DNA of 64,000 nucleotides from Streptomyces sp. A0958 (lineage in GTDB: Bacteria > Actinomycetota > Actinomycetes > Streptomycetales > Streptomycetaceae). The notes beneath the pieces are model-generated. The model did no database searches. It saw nothing but the letters and a program-made list of their open reading frames with translations, and was not told where the DNA came from. Where the stretch lies: NCBI RefSeq assembly GCF_004795035.1, contig NZ_SSBK01000006.1:1-64000 (forward strand), in the 5' to 3' direction. Position 1 is the first letter of the stretch, and every line of letters starts with the position of its first letter. Positions 8,312-19,504 of the stretch are shown here, piece by piece. The translations under genes were made by a program, and so were the position numbers.

Positions 8312-8406
8312 GACAGGAAGTGCGGTGGCGACCGCGTCGCCATTGATCCACTTTGGGGTGCGGCCTCCCCGCCGGGTAGACTCAGCGAGTTGCTCGGCGA
8401 GGGAGG

Positions 8407-8424
8407 CCGTACTCATAAGTACGG
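8407..8424 (+). promoter_or_regulatory. Perfect hairpin in the rplY leader region
   Basis: CCGTACT-CATA-AGTACGG, a perfect 7-bp stem with a 4-nt loop, lies about 90 bp before the rplY start in the 202-bp prs-rplY spacer. It has no U-tract. It may be a leader structure or an operator; function is unknown. Confidence 0.35.
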
Positions 8425-8513
8425 CGATCCGTTATCGGCGCGCTCTTCGTAGCAGGCCTGTCGTGGGCCGGGTGACCATCCGTAGTTTTCGTCACCTTAC
8501 GAGGAGTGCCGTC

Positions 8514-9098
8514 ATGGCCGAGATCAAGCTCAACGCCGAGGTCCGTACCGAGTTCGGCAAGGGCGCCGCCCGTCGTGCGCGTCGCGCCAACCTGGTCCCC
8601 GCGGTCGTCTACGGCCACGGCGCCGAGTCCGTCCACATCACGCTGCCGGGCCACGAGCTGCAGCTCGCGCTCCGCACCGCCAACGTCCTGATCGGTCTGG
8701 AGATCGACGGCAAGGACGCCCTGGTCATCCCGAAGGCCGTGCAGCGCAACCCGCTCAAGGGCGACATCGAGCACGTCGACCTGCTGACCGTGAAGCGCGG
8801 CGAGAAGGTCAACGTCGAGGTCGCGGTGCACGCCGAGGGCGACCTGGCCCCGGGCGGCAACCTGCTGGAGTACGTGATGAACACGCTGCTCGTCGAGGCC
8901 GAGGCCACCCACATCCCCGAGTCCGTCACGGTCTCCGTGCAGGGCCTGGACGCCGGTGCGTCGATCCTCGCCAAGGACATCCCGCTGCCGGCCGGTTCGG
9001 TGCTGGCCGAGGCCGACCCGGACGCGGTCGTTCTCGCGGTCGTCGCCGCGCAGGCCGAGGAGCCGTCCGCCGAGGGCGCCGAGGGCGCCGAGGCCTAG
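8514..9098 (+). CDS. rplY: 50S ribosomal protein L25 / general stress protein Ctc
   Basis: 194 aa, the long Ctc/TL5 form: an N-terminal 5S rRNA-binding L25 domain (residues ~5-95, with RTEFGKGAARRARRANLVPA and the basic patch) plus a C-terminal beta domain (~100-180) and an Ala/Glu-rich tail (AEEPSAEGAEGAEA). The ATG at 8514 is preceded by GAGGAG about 6 nt upstream. It lies between prs and pth, the standard actinobacterial arrangement, and is followed by a clear terminator, so it is probably monocistronic or the end of a prs-rplY unit. In other bacteria Ctc is stress-induced; no convincing stress-sigma promoter is seen here. Confidence 0.96.
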   Translation: MAEIKLNAEVRTEFGKGAARRARRANLVPAVVYGHGAESVHITLPGHELQLALRTANVLIGLEIDGKDALVIPKAVQRNPLKGDIEHVDLLTVKRGEKVNVEVAVHAEGDLAPGGNLLEYVMNTLLVEAEATHIPESVTVSVQGLDAGASILAKDIPLPAGSVLAEADPDAVVLAVVAAQAEEPSAEGAEGAEA

Positions 9099-9128
9099 GC
9101 CCTGAGCCTCGTCCCGCCTGCTTGACTG

Positions 9129-9170
9129 ACGGGGCGGTGGTCTCCCTTCCGGGAACCGCCGCCCCGTTTT
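9129..9170 (+). terminator. Rho-independent terminator after rplY
   Basis: ACGGGGCGG-type stem pairing with CCGCCCCGT across an internal TCTCCC...GGGA hairpin, followed by TTTTCC. It lies 30 bp after the rplY stop and before pth. Confidence 0.85.
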
Positions 9171-9216
9171 CCTGTCCCCGCCCGCTTTACGTGTACGAAT
9201 GAGGAGACTTCGCGCG

Positions 9217-9810
9217 ATGTCCGACGCCACCGACCCCTGGCTGATCGTGGGGCTGGGCAATCCCGGCCCCGAGTACGCGGCGAACCGGCACAACGTCGGC
9301 TTCATGGTCGCCGACCTGCTCGCCGAACGGATCGGCGGGAAGTTCAAGCGCGCCCCGAAGGCGCAGGCGCAGGTGCTGGAGGGCCGGATCGGTCCGCCCG
9401 GTCCGCTGAGCCGGCGGGTGGTGCTCGCGAAGCCGATGTCGTACATGAATCTGTCCGGGGGGCCGGTCGCGGCGCTGCGGGACTTCTACAAGGTGCCGCT
9501 CGACCATGTGGTGGCGGTCCATGACGAGCTGGACATCGACTACGGGACGCTGCGGCTGAAGCTGGGCGGCGGCGACAACGGGCACAACGGGCTGAAGTCG
9601 ATGACGAAGTCGATGGGGCCGGACTACCACCGGGTCCGGTTCGGGATCGGCCGGCCGCCGGGCCGGATGCAGGTGGCCGATTTCGTGCTGAAGGACTTCT
9701 CGTCCACCGAGCGCAAGGAGCTGGCCTACGAGGTGGACCGGGCGGCCGACGCGGTGGAATGCCTGCTGGCGGAGGGGCTGGAGCGGGCCCAGTCGGCGTA
9801 CAACACGTGA
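9217..9810 (+). CDS. pth: Peptidyl-tRNA hydrolase
   Basis: 197 aa. It releases peptides from tRNA after premature translation stops, recycling tRNA. Family hallmarks: [20 protein letters not shown] with the catalytic His in NRHN, the [10 protein letters not shown] motif, HDELDIDYG with the conserved Asp, and [12 protein letters not shown]. The ATG at 9217 is preceded by GAGGAG. The stop codon overlaps the start of the next gene by 4 bp (GTGA), implying translational coupling. Confidence 0.97.
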   Translation: MSDATDPWLIVGLGNPGPEYAANRHNVGFMVADLLAERIGGKFKRAPKAQAQVLEGRIGPPGPLSRRVVLAKPMSYMNLSGGPVAALRDFYKVPLDHVVAVHDELDIDYGTLRLKLGGGDNGHNGLKSMTKSMGPDYHRVRFGIGRPPGRMQVADFVLKDFSSTERKELAYEVDRAADAVECLLAEGLERAQSAYNT

Positions 9811-10286
9811 GCGGCGCGAAGCGGAGCTCCTCCCGCCGTGCCCTGCGCTACGGCCGCGACGCGGCGCTGGGCTGTGTCGTGCTGGTGCTGCTGGTGGCGG
9901 GTGTGCTGTCGTCGTGGGACGCGGCGCACCACATCGTGCTGTCCAAGGGGCGCGAGCACGGGACGATGACGGTGACGGGGTGCGGCAGCGAGGTCTGTAC
10001 GGGGCCGTTCGCGCCGTCCGACGGGGCCGGGGCGCGCTCCCGGGTGTCGGTGGAGAAGTCGGTGGCGGCCCGCAAGGGTGACCGGTTCCCCGTGGTGGTG
10101 AAGCCGGGCACGGACGAGGTGGTGCGGACCGGGGCCGCGGGGTTCATGCATGCGTGGGTGCCGCTGGGCGGGGCACTCGTGCTGGCGGCGCTGGTGATCG
10201 GCGGGGGTCTGCGGCTGACCCGGACGGCGTGGGGCGCCGGGATCGCGGGCGGGGCGCTGCTGATGGCGGCGTTCATCGCCCTGTGA
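9807..10286 (+). CDS. Small membrane protein of unknown function, coupled to pth
   Basis: 159 aa, not recognised. There is a short basic N-terminus ([17 protein letters not shown]), a transmembrane segment at about residues 17-35 ([17 protein letters not shown]), an extracytoplasmic stretch with a Cys pair (CGSEVC), and C-terminal hydrophobic segments ([19 protein letters not shown] and a second one reaching the C-terminus). The GTG at 9807 overlaps the pth stop by 4 bp, which fixes the start and implies co-expression. It converges on ppc. No catalytic motif is visible; the role of the probable Cys-bridged external loop is unknown. Confidence 0.75.
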   Translation: MSGAKRSSSRRALRYGRDAALGCVVLVLLVAGVLSSWDAAHHIVLSKGREHGTMTVTGCGSEVCTGPFAPSDGAGARSRVSVEKSVAARKGDRFPVVVKPGTDEVVRTGAAGFMHAWVPLGGALVLAALVIGGGLRLTRTAWGAGIAGGALLMAAFIAL

Positions 10287-10321
10287 GGCGCTGAGCGCGC
10301 CCCGCCCGCGATCCGTGCGGG

Positions 10322-13051
<2,730 letters not shown>

Positions 13052-13387
13052 AGTGTGCGGCTCCTTGCAGTGGTTGTGCACGGGACCCGGGGACCGCGGT
13101 CGGCGGATGCCGACGCCACCCCGGAAAGCAGGGTGCGGACCGCGCTGTCCGACCTCTCCAGGATAGGTGTCCGTGCTCTCGGTGCTGTTCGCGCCCCGGA
13201 AGGTGTCCTCTGTTCGTGACGTGTCCGTCCGGGGTACGCGGTCTGTGTCTACCCGGTATTCGCCCGTCTGTGCGCGGTGTTTCGCCCTCTCGTGGGCGGG
13301 CCTCCGCACTGCCATACTTACGAGGCCGTAGGTTACGGGTGCGTAACTCCGGCTGTCCGACCCGTTCTCACCCTCAGGGGACTCCCC
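13052..13387. other. 336-bp divergent intergenic region, ppc / desaturase
   Basis: No gene is seen. The left half holds the ppc ribosome-binding site and presumably its promoter. The right end holds two tandem TACG-N4-CGTA sites (13317-13347) just upstream of the desaturase start. I could not assign a confident -35/-10 pair for ppc. Confidence 0.6.
13317..13347. promoter_or_regulatory. Tandem inverted-repeat operator upstream of the desaturase-TetR operon
   Basis: Two adjacent sites, CTTACG-AGGC-CGTAGG and GTTACG-GGTG-CGTAAC, share the core TACG-N4-CGTA with centres 15 bp apart; the second is a perfect 6-4-6 inverted repeat. They lie 40-71 bp before the desaturase ATG, next to a possible -10 (CATACT). 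The TetR gene in the same operon is the obvious candidate ligand. Confidence 0.6.
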
Positions 13388-14368
13388 ATGAAGACCAGCC
13401 CCGAAGTGATCGAGGCCGCTCCGGCGGCCGGTGATCAGGCTCTTCCCTCCGCCACGCTCGGCGGGGACAACAAGCGGTCGATCGAGCAGATCGCGCTCCT
13501 GCTGTTCATCGTCGTGCCGTTCGTGGCGCTGGTCGCGGCGGTGCCGCTGGCCTGGGGCCGCGGTGTGAGCTGGCTCGATCTGGGCCTGCTGGTGGCGATG
13601 TACTTCATCGGCTGCCACGGCATCACGATCGGTTTCCACCGGTACTTCACGCACGGCTCGTTCAAGGCGAAGCGTCCGCTCCGCATCGCTCTGGCGGTGG
13701 CCGGTTCGCTGGCCGTCGAAGGCCCGCTGGTGCGCTGGGTGGCCGATCACCGCAAGCACCACCGTTTCTCGGACGCGGAGGGCGACCCGCACTCGCCGTG
13801 GCGTTTCGGTGAGACGCTGCCCGCGCTCCTGAAGGGCCTGTGGTGGGCCCACATCGCATGGATGTTCGACGAGGAGCGGACGCCGCAGCAGAAGTACGCG
13901 CCGGACCTGATCAAGGACCCGGCGATCCGCGGCATCTCGCGCCACTTCCTGACCTTCACGATCGTCTCGCTGGCGATCCCCCCGCTGGTCGGCGGCCTGG
14001 TCACGATGTCGTGGTGGGGTGCGGCGACGGCGTTCTTCTGGGGCTCCCTGGTACGGGTGGCCCTGCTGCACCACGTGACGTGGTCGATCAACTCGATCTG
14101 CCACGCGGTCGGCAAGCGCCCCTTCAAGTCCCGTGACAAGTCCGGCAACGTGTGGTGGCTGGCGGTCCTGTCGTGCGGCGAGTCCTGGCACAACCTGCAC
14201 CACGCGGACCCGACCAGCGCGCGGCACGGGGTGATGCGGGGTCAGATCGATTCGAGCGCCCGGCTGATCCGGTGGTTCGAGCAGGCCGGCTGGGCGTCCG
14301 ACGTGCGCTGGCCCGACTCCGACCGTATCGAGTCCCGGCGCAACCGCGCGGCGGCCGACCCGGCATGA
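13388..14368 (+). CDS. Membrane fatty acid desaturase (acyl-CoA/stearoyl-type)
   Basis: 326 aa integral-membrane di-iron desaturase. The three His boxes are complete: HRYFTH at 84-89, HRKHH at 121-125 and HNLHH at 268-272. Hydrophobic segments ([39 protein letters not shown] and two more around residues 180-220) give the usual four-helix layout. It introduces double bonds into fatty acyl chains and so tunes membrane fluidity. The ATG at 13388 is preceded by AGGGGA. The stop overlaps the TetR start by 4 bp (ATGA), so the pair is translationally coupled, and a tandem operator lies upstream. The exact substrate (acyl-CoA or phospholipid) is not visible. Confidence 0.93.
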   Translation: MKTSPEVIEAAPAAGDQALPSATLGGDNKRSIEQIALLLFIVVPFVALVAAVPLAWGRGVSWLDLGLLVAMYFIGCHGITIGFHRYFTHGSFKAKRPLRIALAVAGSLAVEGPLVRWVADHRKHHRFSDAEGDPHSPWRFGETLPALLKGLWWAHIAWMFDEERTPQQKYAPDLIKDPAIRGISRHFLTFTIVSLAIPPLVGGLVTMSWWGAATAFFWGSLVRVALLHHVTWSINSICHAVGKRPFKSRDKSGNVWWLAVLSCGESWHNLHHADPTSARHGVMRGQIDSSARLIRWFEQAGWASDVRWPDSDRIESRRNRAAADPA

Positions 14369-15051
14369 TGGACGACGTGGCGACCGACTCCAGCGCAAGC
14401 AGCGAGAACACCCGTGCACCTTCCACGCGGCGTGCCCGCCGCGTGCGGATGACCGGGAAGGAACGCCGCGAGCAACTGCTGGACATCGGTCGCACCCTGT
14501 TCGCCGACAAGGGCTTCGAGGGCACGTCGGTCGAGGAGATCGCCGCCCGTGCGGGGGTCTCGAAGCCGGTCGTCTACGAGCACTTCGGCGGCAAGGAGGG
14601 GCTGTACGCGGTCGTGGTGGACCGGGAGATGCGCCAGCTCCTGGACATGGTGACCGGTGCGCTGACCGCGGGCCATCCGCGTGAACTGCTGGAACAGGCG
14701 GCGTTCGCCCTGCTGGACTACATCGAGACGTACACGGACGGGTTCCGCATCCTGGTCCGTGACTCGCCGGTCGCCCAGTCCACGGGCACGTTCGCCTCCC
14801 TGATCAGCGACATCGCCACCCAGGTGGAGGACATCCTCGGGCTGGAGTTCAAGGCCCGCGGCTTCGACGCGAAGCTGGCCCCGCTGTACGCGCAGGCGCT
14901 GGTGGGCATGGTGGCGCTGACCGGGCAGTGGTGGGTGAACGCGCGCAGGCCGAAGAAGGCGGAGGTCGCCGCCCATCTGGTGAACCTGGCCTGGCACGGT
15001 CTGGAGAACCTGGAGTCGAAGCCGCGGCTGATCGGCCATCGCAAGAGCTGA
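14365..15051 (+). CDS. TetR/AcrR family transcriptional regulator
   Basis: 228 aa. The TetR DNA-binding domain occupies about residues 35-80: [20 protein letters not shown], then [20 protein letters not shown], with the helix-turn-helix intact. The C-terminal ligand domain is all-helical and ends LIGHRKS. Start candidates are ATG 14365 (4-bp overlap with the desaturase stop), ATG 14368 and GTG 14377; the overlap favours the first. It is co-transcribed with the desaturase and probably controls membrane lipid composition in response to an acyl-CoA or fatty acid. The TACG-N4-CGTA pair upstream of the desaturase is its likely operator, which would make it autoregulatory. The ligand is unknown. 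Confidence 0.9.
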   Translation: MMDDVATDSSASSENTRAPSTRRARRVRMTGKERREQLLDIGRTLFADKGFEGTSVEEIAARAGVSKPVVYEHFGGKEGLYAVVVDREMRQLLDMVTGALTAGHPRELLEQAAFALLDYIETYTDGFRILVRDSPVAQSTGTFASLISDIATQVEDILGLEFKARGFDAKLAPLYAQALVGMVALTGQWWVNARRPKKAEVAAHLVNLAWHGLENLESKPRLIGHRKS

Positions 15052-15281
15052 GCGGCCGGCGGGTGATGGTGCGGGGGCGCGGTGCGGGGGCGGTGTGGGG
15101 CCGGCGCGGGACCGGTGTGGCGAAGCCGCAACCTTGATCCATGGCTAAACCACTTCAGTCCCGCTGTCCACAGTTGTAGAGTCTGTGAACATCCCGGGAA
15201 TGCTTCACCGCTGCATGTCATGCACCCGTGAAGGCGATTCTCCCGGTTCCACCACTTACCCCTGGGGGGGCTTTGTCTTCT

Positions 15282-17042
15282 GTGGAACCCGGCCGCTCTG
15301 TTCCGCGCTCGAAGCGCGCGCGGCGACTCGCGGCCTGCACCGCACTCGTCCTCTCCGCCGGCATGCTGCTGGCGGCCCCGGCCTCGGCCGACGACTCGGC
15401 GCCCGCCCCGCGCGGCGCCACCCCGCAGTTCACCCCCGAGTCCGGCGGACAGCCGACGCTCACGCTGCCCAAGCGCACCCCGAAGAAGAAGTCCGGTGCC
15501 TCGCGCGCGCCGGGCGCCGGGTCCGCCGCCGCCGCCATCCCGGCCAACCCGCGCATGGACGTGGACGGCGACGGCTACAGCGACACGCTGTACCGGGCGC
15601 TGGACGGCAACCTGTACGCCATCACGGACGCGTCGGGCTCGCACCCGTACACGATCAACAGTGACGACCAGTTCGAGACGCCCAAGGACATCATCACGCC
15701 GGGCGACCTCGACGGCGGCGGCATGGCCGAGGTCCTGACGCTCTCGGCGTCGGGCACGCTCTCGCTCTACCAGAGCTGGGGCGCGGACGGCACCGGTTAC
15801 TCCACCTGGTCGGGCATCGGCTGGCAGAAGTACAACAAGGTCGTCTCCCCCGGCGACCTGAACGGTGACGGCCGCGGCGACCTGATCGCGCGTACGCCCT
15901 CCGGCGACATCTACGTCTACATCTCCACCGGCAAGGTCGACAGCGCGCCCTTCAAGGCCGGTGTCAAGGTGGGCTACGGCTGGAACACCTACGACCAGAT
16001 CGTGGGCGCCAACGATGTCAACGGCGACGGGCTCGGTGACATCATCGCCCGTACCACCGGCGGTGACCTGTACTTCTACGCGGGCACCGGCGACCCGGCG
16101 AAGCCGTTCAAGGCGCGCGTCAAGGTCGGCTACGGCTACGACATCTACAACCAGCTCATCGGTGTCGACGACATCGACGGCGACGGCCTCGGCGACCTCA
16201 TCGCCCGCAAGACGGGCGGCGACGTCTACACCTACCTGTCCACCGGGTACGGCACCTTCGAGCCGCGCGTCGCCGCCGGCAGCGGGTGGAACGCGGCCGC
16301 GCTGTTCGTCGGCGCGGGCGGCAACCCGGACTTCGGCAAGCACGAGGTGGAGGGCCGCACCAAGGGCGGCAGCCTCTACTGGTACCAGGCCCGGAACAAC
16401 GGGCAGTTCTTCCCCCGCCAGCTGGACAGCTCGGACTCCGGCTGGAACCAGGTGAGCCTGTCGCTCGCCTCCTCGCTGGACAACGACGGCTGGGGCGACC
16501 TCGTCCAGCAGTACCAGGGCCAGCTCTACGTCGGCGCGAATTACATCGGGTCCGGCTGGCAGGTCTACAACAGCCTCACCGGTCCGGGCGACCTGAGCGG
16601 CGACGGCAAGGGCGACCTGCTGGCCCGCGACACCAAGGGCGACCTGTACCTGTACAAGGGCAACGGCCTCGGCACCAAGTTCGCCGCCAAGGTCAAGGTC
16701 GGCTACGGCTACCAGACGTACAACAAGATCGTCGGCGCCGGCGACCTCAGCGGCGACGGCATCGCGGACGTCGTGGCCCGCGACAAGGACGGCACGCTCT
16801 ACCTGTACAAGGGCACGGGCGACGCCGCCAAGCCGCTCTCGGCCCGCGTCAAGATCGGCACCGGCTACAACATCTACAAGCAGTTCGCCGCTCCGGGCGA
16901 CATCGACGGTGACGGCAGGGCCGACCTGATCGGCGTCGACGGCAAGGGCGACGTGTACCGCTACACGTCCACCGGCACCGGCCAGCTCACCAAGCGCGTC
17001 AAGATCGGCTACGGCTGGGACACCTACAACGGCCTGTACTGA
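15282..17042 (+). CDS. Secreted FG-GAP/VCBS-repeat protein
   Basis: About 586 aa from the GTG at 15282; an upstream in-frame GTG at 15228 would add 18 residues. The later start is preferred because a GGGGGG tract precedes it and a normal signal peptide follows (SKRARRLAACTALVLSAGML, cleavage after ASA). After a Pro/Lys-rich linker the mature protein is a seven-bladed-type array of FG-GAP/VCBS repeats with Ca-binding DxDxDG loops (DVDGDGYSD, DLNGDGRGD, DVNGDGLGD, DIDGDGLGD, DLSGDGKGD, DIDGDGRAD). Each is followed by ARTxxGDLYxYxGTG-like strands and a KVGYGWxTY tail. No catalytic domain is visible. It may act in adhesion, carbohydrate binding or protein interaction at the cell surface. It is monocistronic with a strong terminator behind. 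Confidence 0.88.
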   Translation: MEPGRSVPRSKRARRLAACTALVLSAGMLLAAPASADDSAPAPRGATPQFTPESGGQPTLTLPKRTPKKKSGASRAPGAGSAAAAIPANPRMDVDGDGYSDTLYRALDGNLYAITDASGSHPYTINSDDQFETPKDIITPGDLDGGGMAEVLTLSASGTLSLYQSWGADGTGYSTWSGIGWQKYNKVVSPGDLNGDGRGDLIARTPSGDIYVYISTGKVDSAPFKAGVKVGYGWNTYDQIVGANDVNGDGLGDIIARTTGGDLYFYAGTGDPAKPFKARVKVGYGYDIYNQLIGVDDIDGDGLGDLIARKTGGDVYTYLSTGYGTFEPRVAAGSGWNAAALFVGAGGNPDFGKHEVEGRTKGGSLYWYQARNNGQFFPRQLDSSDSGWNQVSLSLASSLDNDGWGDLVQQYQGQLYVGANYIGSGWQVYNSLTGPGDLSGDGKGDLLARDTKGDLYLYKGNGLGTKFAAKVKVGYGYQTYNKIVGAGDLSGDGIADVVARDKDGTLYLYKGTGDAAKPLSARVKIGTGYNIYKQFAAPGDIDGDGRADLIGVDGKGDVYRYTSTGTGQLTKRVKIGYGWDTYNGLY

Positions 17043-17069
17043 GCCCTTCGGCCCGGCCCGCGTACCCAC

Positions 17070-17108
17070 GGCGCCCCGCCCCCGCACACCACGCGGGGGC
17101 GGGGCGCC
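17070..17108. terminator. Strong bidirectional hairpin terminator between the FG-GAP gene and tam
   Basis: Perfect 16-bp GC stem (GGCGCCCCGCCCCCGC and its complement) with a 7-nt loop. It lies 27 bp after the FG-GAP stop and 16 bp after the convergent tam stop, so it can serve both genes. Confidence 0.85.
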
Positions 17109-17124
17109 GCCGTGTCCGGAGCCG

Positions 17125-17922
17125 TCACTTCTCCCGGTGGGCGACGGCGAAGATGCGGCGGAAGGGGAAGACCGTGCCGTGCGGGCCCCGGGGGTAGGCC
17201 GTGCGCAGCAGGTCGCGGTACTCGGCGAGGAAGGCGTCCCGCGCCTCCTCGTCGTCGGCGAGGGCGGTGAGGACGGGACGCAGGCCGGTGCCCTTCACCC
17301 AGTCCAGGACGGGGTCCTCGCCCGGCAGGAGGTGGAGGTAGGTGGTCTCCCAGACGTCGGCGGCGACGCCGGGGCCCGCCAGCCGGTCCAGGTATCCGGC
17401 GGGGCTCAGTACGGCGTCGGCGTGGCGCAGCCGGCCGCCCAGGCGGGGGCGCCAGCGCGGCGACTCGGCGAGTTCGCGCATCAGGGCGTGGCTGGGCTGG
17501 TCGAAGTTGCCGGGGACCTGGAGGGCGAGGGTGCCGCCGGGGAGGAGGGCGTCCAGCCAGTCCCCGAGGCGGTCGGCGTGGCCGGGTACCCACTGGAGCA
17601 GGGCGTTGGAGACGATCAGGCCGTACGGCTCCGAGGGCGTCCAGGTGGCGGCGTCGGCCTCGGCGAAGTCCAGCAGGTCCGTGGCGTGGGCGCGGGCCCG
17701 TTCCAGCATCTGCGGGGAGTTGTCGTAGCCGGTGATCCGGGCGTCGGGCCAGCGCTCGGCGAGCAGCGCGGTGACGTTGCCGGCGCCGCAGCCCAGGTCG
17801 GCGATGCGGGGTGCGGGGGCGTCGGGCGGGTCGGGGACGCGGGCGATGAGGTCGTGGAAGGGGCGGGTGCGGTGGTCCGCGTGGCGCAGGTACTGCTGCG
17901 GGTCCCAGAGGGGTGCGGTCAT
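17125..17922 (-). CDS. tam: Trans-aconitate 2-methyltransferase
   Basis: 265 aa SAM-dependent methyltransferase. It methyl-esterifies trans-aconitate, a spontaneously formed inhibitor of aconitase, relieving the TCA cycle. The family-specific N-terminus WDPQQYLRHADHRTRPFHDL is followed by the SAM-binding IADLGCGAGNVTALLAERWP, and later VSNALLQWVPGHADRL, LALQVPGNFDQPSHALMREL and WETTYLHLLPG...DWVKGTGLRP. All of these align with E. coli Tam from memory. The ATG at 17922 (MTAPLWDP) is chosen; an upstream extension would run through the operator region. It is divergent from the MarR gene tamR across 88 bp that hold TamR-type palindromes, so it is probably repressed by TamR. Confidence 0.93.
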   Translation of the reverse strand: MTAPLWDPQQYLRHADHRTRPFHDLIARVPDPPDAPAPRIADLGCGAGNVTALLAERWPDARITGYDNSPQMLERARAHATDLLDFAEADAATWTPSEPYGLIVSNALLQWVPGHADRLGDWLDALLPGGTLALQVPGNFDQPSHALMRELAESPRWRPRLGGRLRHADAVLSPAGYLDRLAGPGVAADVWETTYLHLLPGEDPVLDWVKGTGLRPVLTALADDEEARDAFLAEYRDLLRTAYPRGPHGTVFPFRRIFAVAHREK

Positions 17923-17946
17923 GGTTCCCAGGATCGCCACAGAGTA

Positions 17947-17990
17947 TCTTGATGTCAAGACACTTGAATTCAAGAGACTTCATGTCGACA
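17947..17990. promoter_or_regulatory. TamR operators: three spaced CTTGA-type palindromes
   Basis: TCTTGA-TG-TCAAGA (17947-17960) and the perfect 12-bp palindrome CTTGAATTCAAG (17963-17974), with a weaker third copy CTTCATGTCGAC (17979-17990). Centres are 15-16 bp apart. They fill the tam/tamR spacer and match the MarR-type TTGA-N2-TCAA pattern. Confidence 0.8.
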
Positions 17991-18010
17991 GACCCTCTAC
18001 ACTGATCCAC

Positions 18011-18508
18011 ATGGAGGACGAGGTCGACCGACTGGTCGCTGCATGGCGCCGCGAGCGCCCCGACCTCGACGTGGAACCACTCGAGGTCCTCAGCCGCGTC
18101 TCCCGCCTGGCCCGCCACCTCGACCGGGCCCGCAGAATCGCCTTCGCCGAGCACCAGCTGGAGCCGTGGGAGTTCGACGTACTCACGTCGCTGCGCCGCG
18201 CCGGCGCCCCCTACCAGCTCTCCCCCGGCCAGCTGCTCACCCAGACGCTGGTCACCTCGGGCACGATGACCAACCGCATCGACCGCCTCACCAAGAAGAA
18301 TTTGGTCGAACGGCTCCCCGACCCCAGCGACCGGCGCGGGGTCCTGGTCCGCCTCACCGCCGAGGGCCGCGACAAGGCCGACCAGTCGCTGGCCGGCCTG
18401 CTGGCCCAGGAGCGCGCCATCCTGGGCGAGCTGTCGCGCCAGCAGCGCGCCGAGCTGGCCGGGCTGCTACGCCAACTGACTGCCCCGTTCGACAACATCC
18501 CCGGGTAG
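18011..18508 (+). CDS. tamR: MarR-family regulator TamR
   Basis: 165 aa. Winged-helix MarR core: EFDVLTSLRRAG...YQLSPGQLLTQTLVTSGTMTNRIDRLTKKNLVERLPDPSDRRGVLVRLTAEG, covering the recognition helix and the wing (DRRG). The ATG at 18011 (MEDEVDRLVAAW) gives the family's usual length. The divergent arrangement with tam, with palindromes between, is that of S. coelicolor TamR, reported to respond to citrate, trans-aconitate and related tricarboxylates and to control aconitase-linked genes; this ligand assignment is by homology. The 3' end overlaps the convergent LuxR-type gene by 42 bp. Confidence 0.9.
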   Translation: MEDEVDRLVAAWRRERPDLDVEPLEVLSRVSRLARHLDRARRIAFAEHQLEPWEFDVLTSLRRAGAPYQLSPGQLLTQTLVTSGTMTNRIDRLTKKNLVERLPDPSDRRGVLVRLTAEGRDKADQSLAGLLAQERAILGELSRQQRAELAGLLRQLTAPFDNIPG

Positions 18509-19276
18509 CCCCGGCTCCTCCAGTTCGACCGGGCCGACGCCCGCGCGCCTGGCCAGGGCCACGGCCGCCAGGGTCGAGTGCACGCCCAGCTTCCCCAGCA
18601 CGTTCTGCATGTGCGTGCGCACGGTGTGCGGGGAGAGGAAGAGCCGTTCCGCGACCGCCTTGCGGCCCAGGCCCGCGACCATGCACCGCAGCACCTCGCA
18701 CTCGCGCGGGGTCAGCGACTCGACCAGCTCCTCGCTCTCGGTGCGGTGCTTGCGGTCGGCCAGCAGCTCCCGCAGCACCCCGGTGAGCAGGGCGGCGGGC
18801 AGATGGGTCTCGTCGCGCAGCACACCCCTGATCACCGCGAGCAGCCGTTGCAGCGAGCTGTCCTTGGCGACCCAGCCGCAGGCACCGGCCTGGAGGGCGA
18901 GCGCGGCCCGGCCCGGGTCGTCCTTCTCGGCGAGCACCACCGTACGGACCGAGGGACGGGCCGTGCGGACCGAGCCGACCAGGGAGATCCCGTCGACCGG
19001 GCCCGGCTGTCCGGTGCGCGGGGCGGGCACCGGGACCGGGCCGGCGCCGGTGCGTCCCGGCGGGGCCGGGCCGCCGAGTTCGGCGTCGACCAGCAGGACG
19101 TCGTAACCGCGGCCCTCCGCCACCGCGCGCTCCAGACAGCGCAGGGCGGCCGGACCGCTGCCCGCCGCCGCCACCTCGACATCCGGCTCGGCCGCGAGCG
19201 CGGCGGCGAGCGATTCGGCGAAGATCCGGTGGTCGTCCACCACGAGAACCCGGATACGGGCCACAGGCACCCCCAT
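18467..19276 (-). CDS. Orphan LuxR/NarL-type response regulator with an unusual receiver insertion
   Basis: 269 aa, longer than the usual ~220. The receiver begins IRVLVVDDHRIFAESL; the expected phospho-Asp is in DVLLVDAE and the late Lys in GWVAKDSS. Between them, after LLVDAE, is a Pro/Gly-rich insert of about 30 residues (LGGPAPPGRTGAG...PVDG), and the conserved Thr/Ser of strand 4 is replaced (VVLAEKDD). The LuxR HTH is intact (LTPRECEVLRCMVAGLGRKA, LFLSPHTVRTHMQNVLGKLG). The ATG at 19276 is chosen; a GTG 6 nt inside is possible. No kinase is adjacent. It converges on and overlaps tamR by 42 bp. It is probably an atypical, possibly phosphorylation-independent, regulator. Confidence 0.85.
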   Translation of the reverse strand: MGVPVARIRVLVVDDHRIFAESLAAALAAEPDVEVAAAGSGPAALRCLERAVAEGRGYDVLLVDAELGGPAPPGRTGAGPVPVPAPRTGQPGPVDGISLVGSVRTARPSVRTVVLAEKDDPGRAALALQAGACGWVAKDSSLQRLLAVIRGVLRDETHLPAALLTGVLRELLADRKHRTESEELVESLTPRECEVLRCMVAGLGRKAVAERLFLSPHTVRTHMQNVLGKLGVHSTLAAVALARRAGVGPVELEEPGLPGDVVERGSQLA

Positions 19277-19464
19277 GCTGTGTGTTCTGGGGCGCCCCGA
19301 AGCGTGCGTCCCCCCGACGGGGCCGGACCGGCGCGGGTGCGGCGCCCGGCTGTCTCGTACCCCTGAATGCGGCGCGGGCCCCCACCCGCGCTGTGCATCA
19401 GCGTACGGGCGGCGGACCGGGGTGGGAGGATTATTGGCTGAAGTCGGGGTGGAGTGCGGCCTGA

Positions 19465-19504
19465 GGGCTTGCAGGGGGTCAAGGTGTCGCTTCCCTGCAA
19501 GCCC
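19465..19504. promoter_or_regulatory. 12-bp perfect inverted repeat upstream of the GNAT gene
   Basis: GGGCTTGCAGGG (19465-19476) and its exact complement (19493-19504) are separated by 16 bp, ending 14 bp before the GNAT ATG. It could be a wide operator or a leader hairpin that hides the start region. It is too close to the start to be a terminator of another gene. Confidence 0.5.

Noticed and set aside
8356..8379. SigB-type stress promoter (GNNT-N14-GGGTAG) before rplY
   Set aside because: The -10 ends in G rather than C/T and the -35 is nearly unconstrained, so the match is weak.
14718..17087. 789-codon leftward frame opposite TetR and FG-GAP genes
   Set aside because: Valine/alanine/glycine-rich composition typical of an antisense shadow; the FG-GAP protein on the other strand has signal peptide and repeats.
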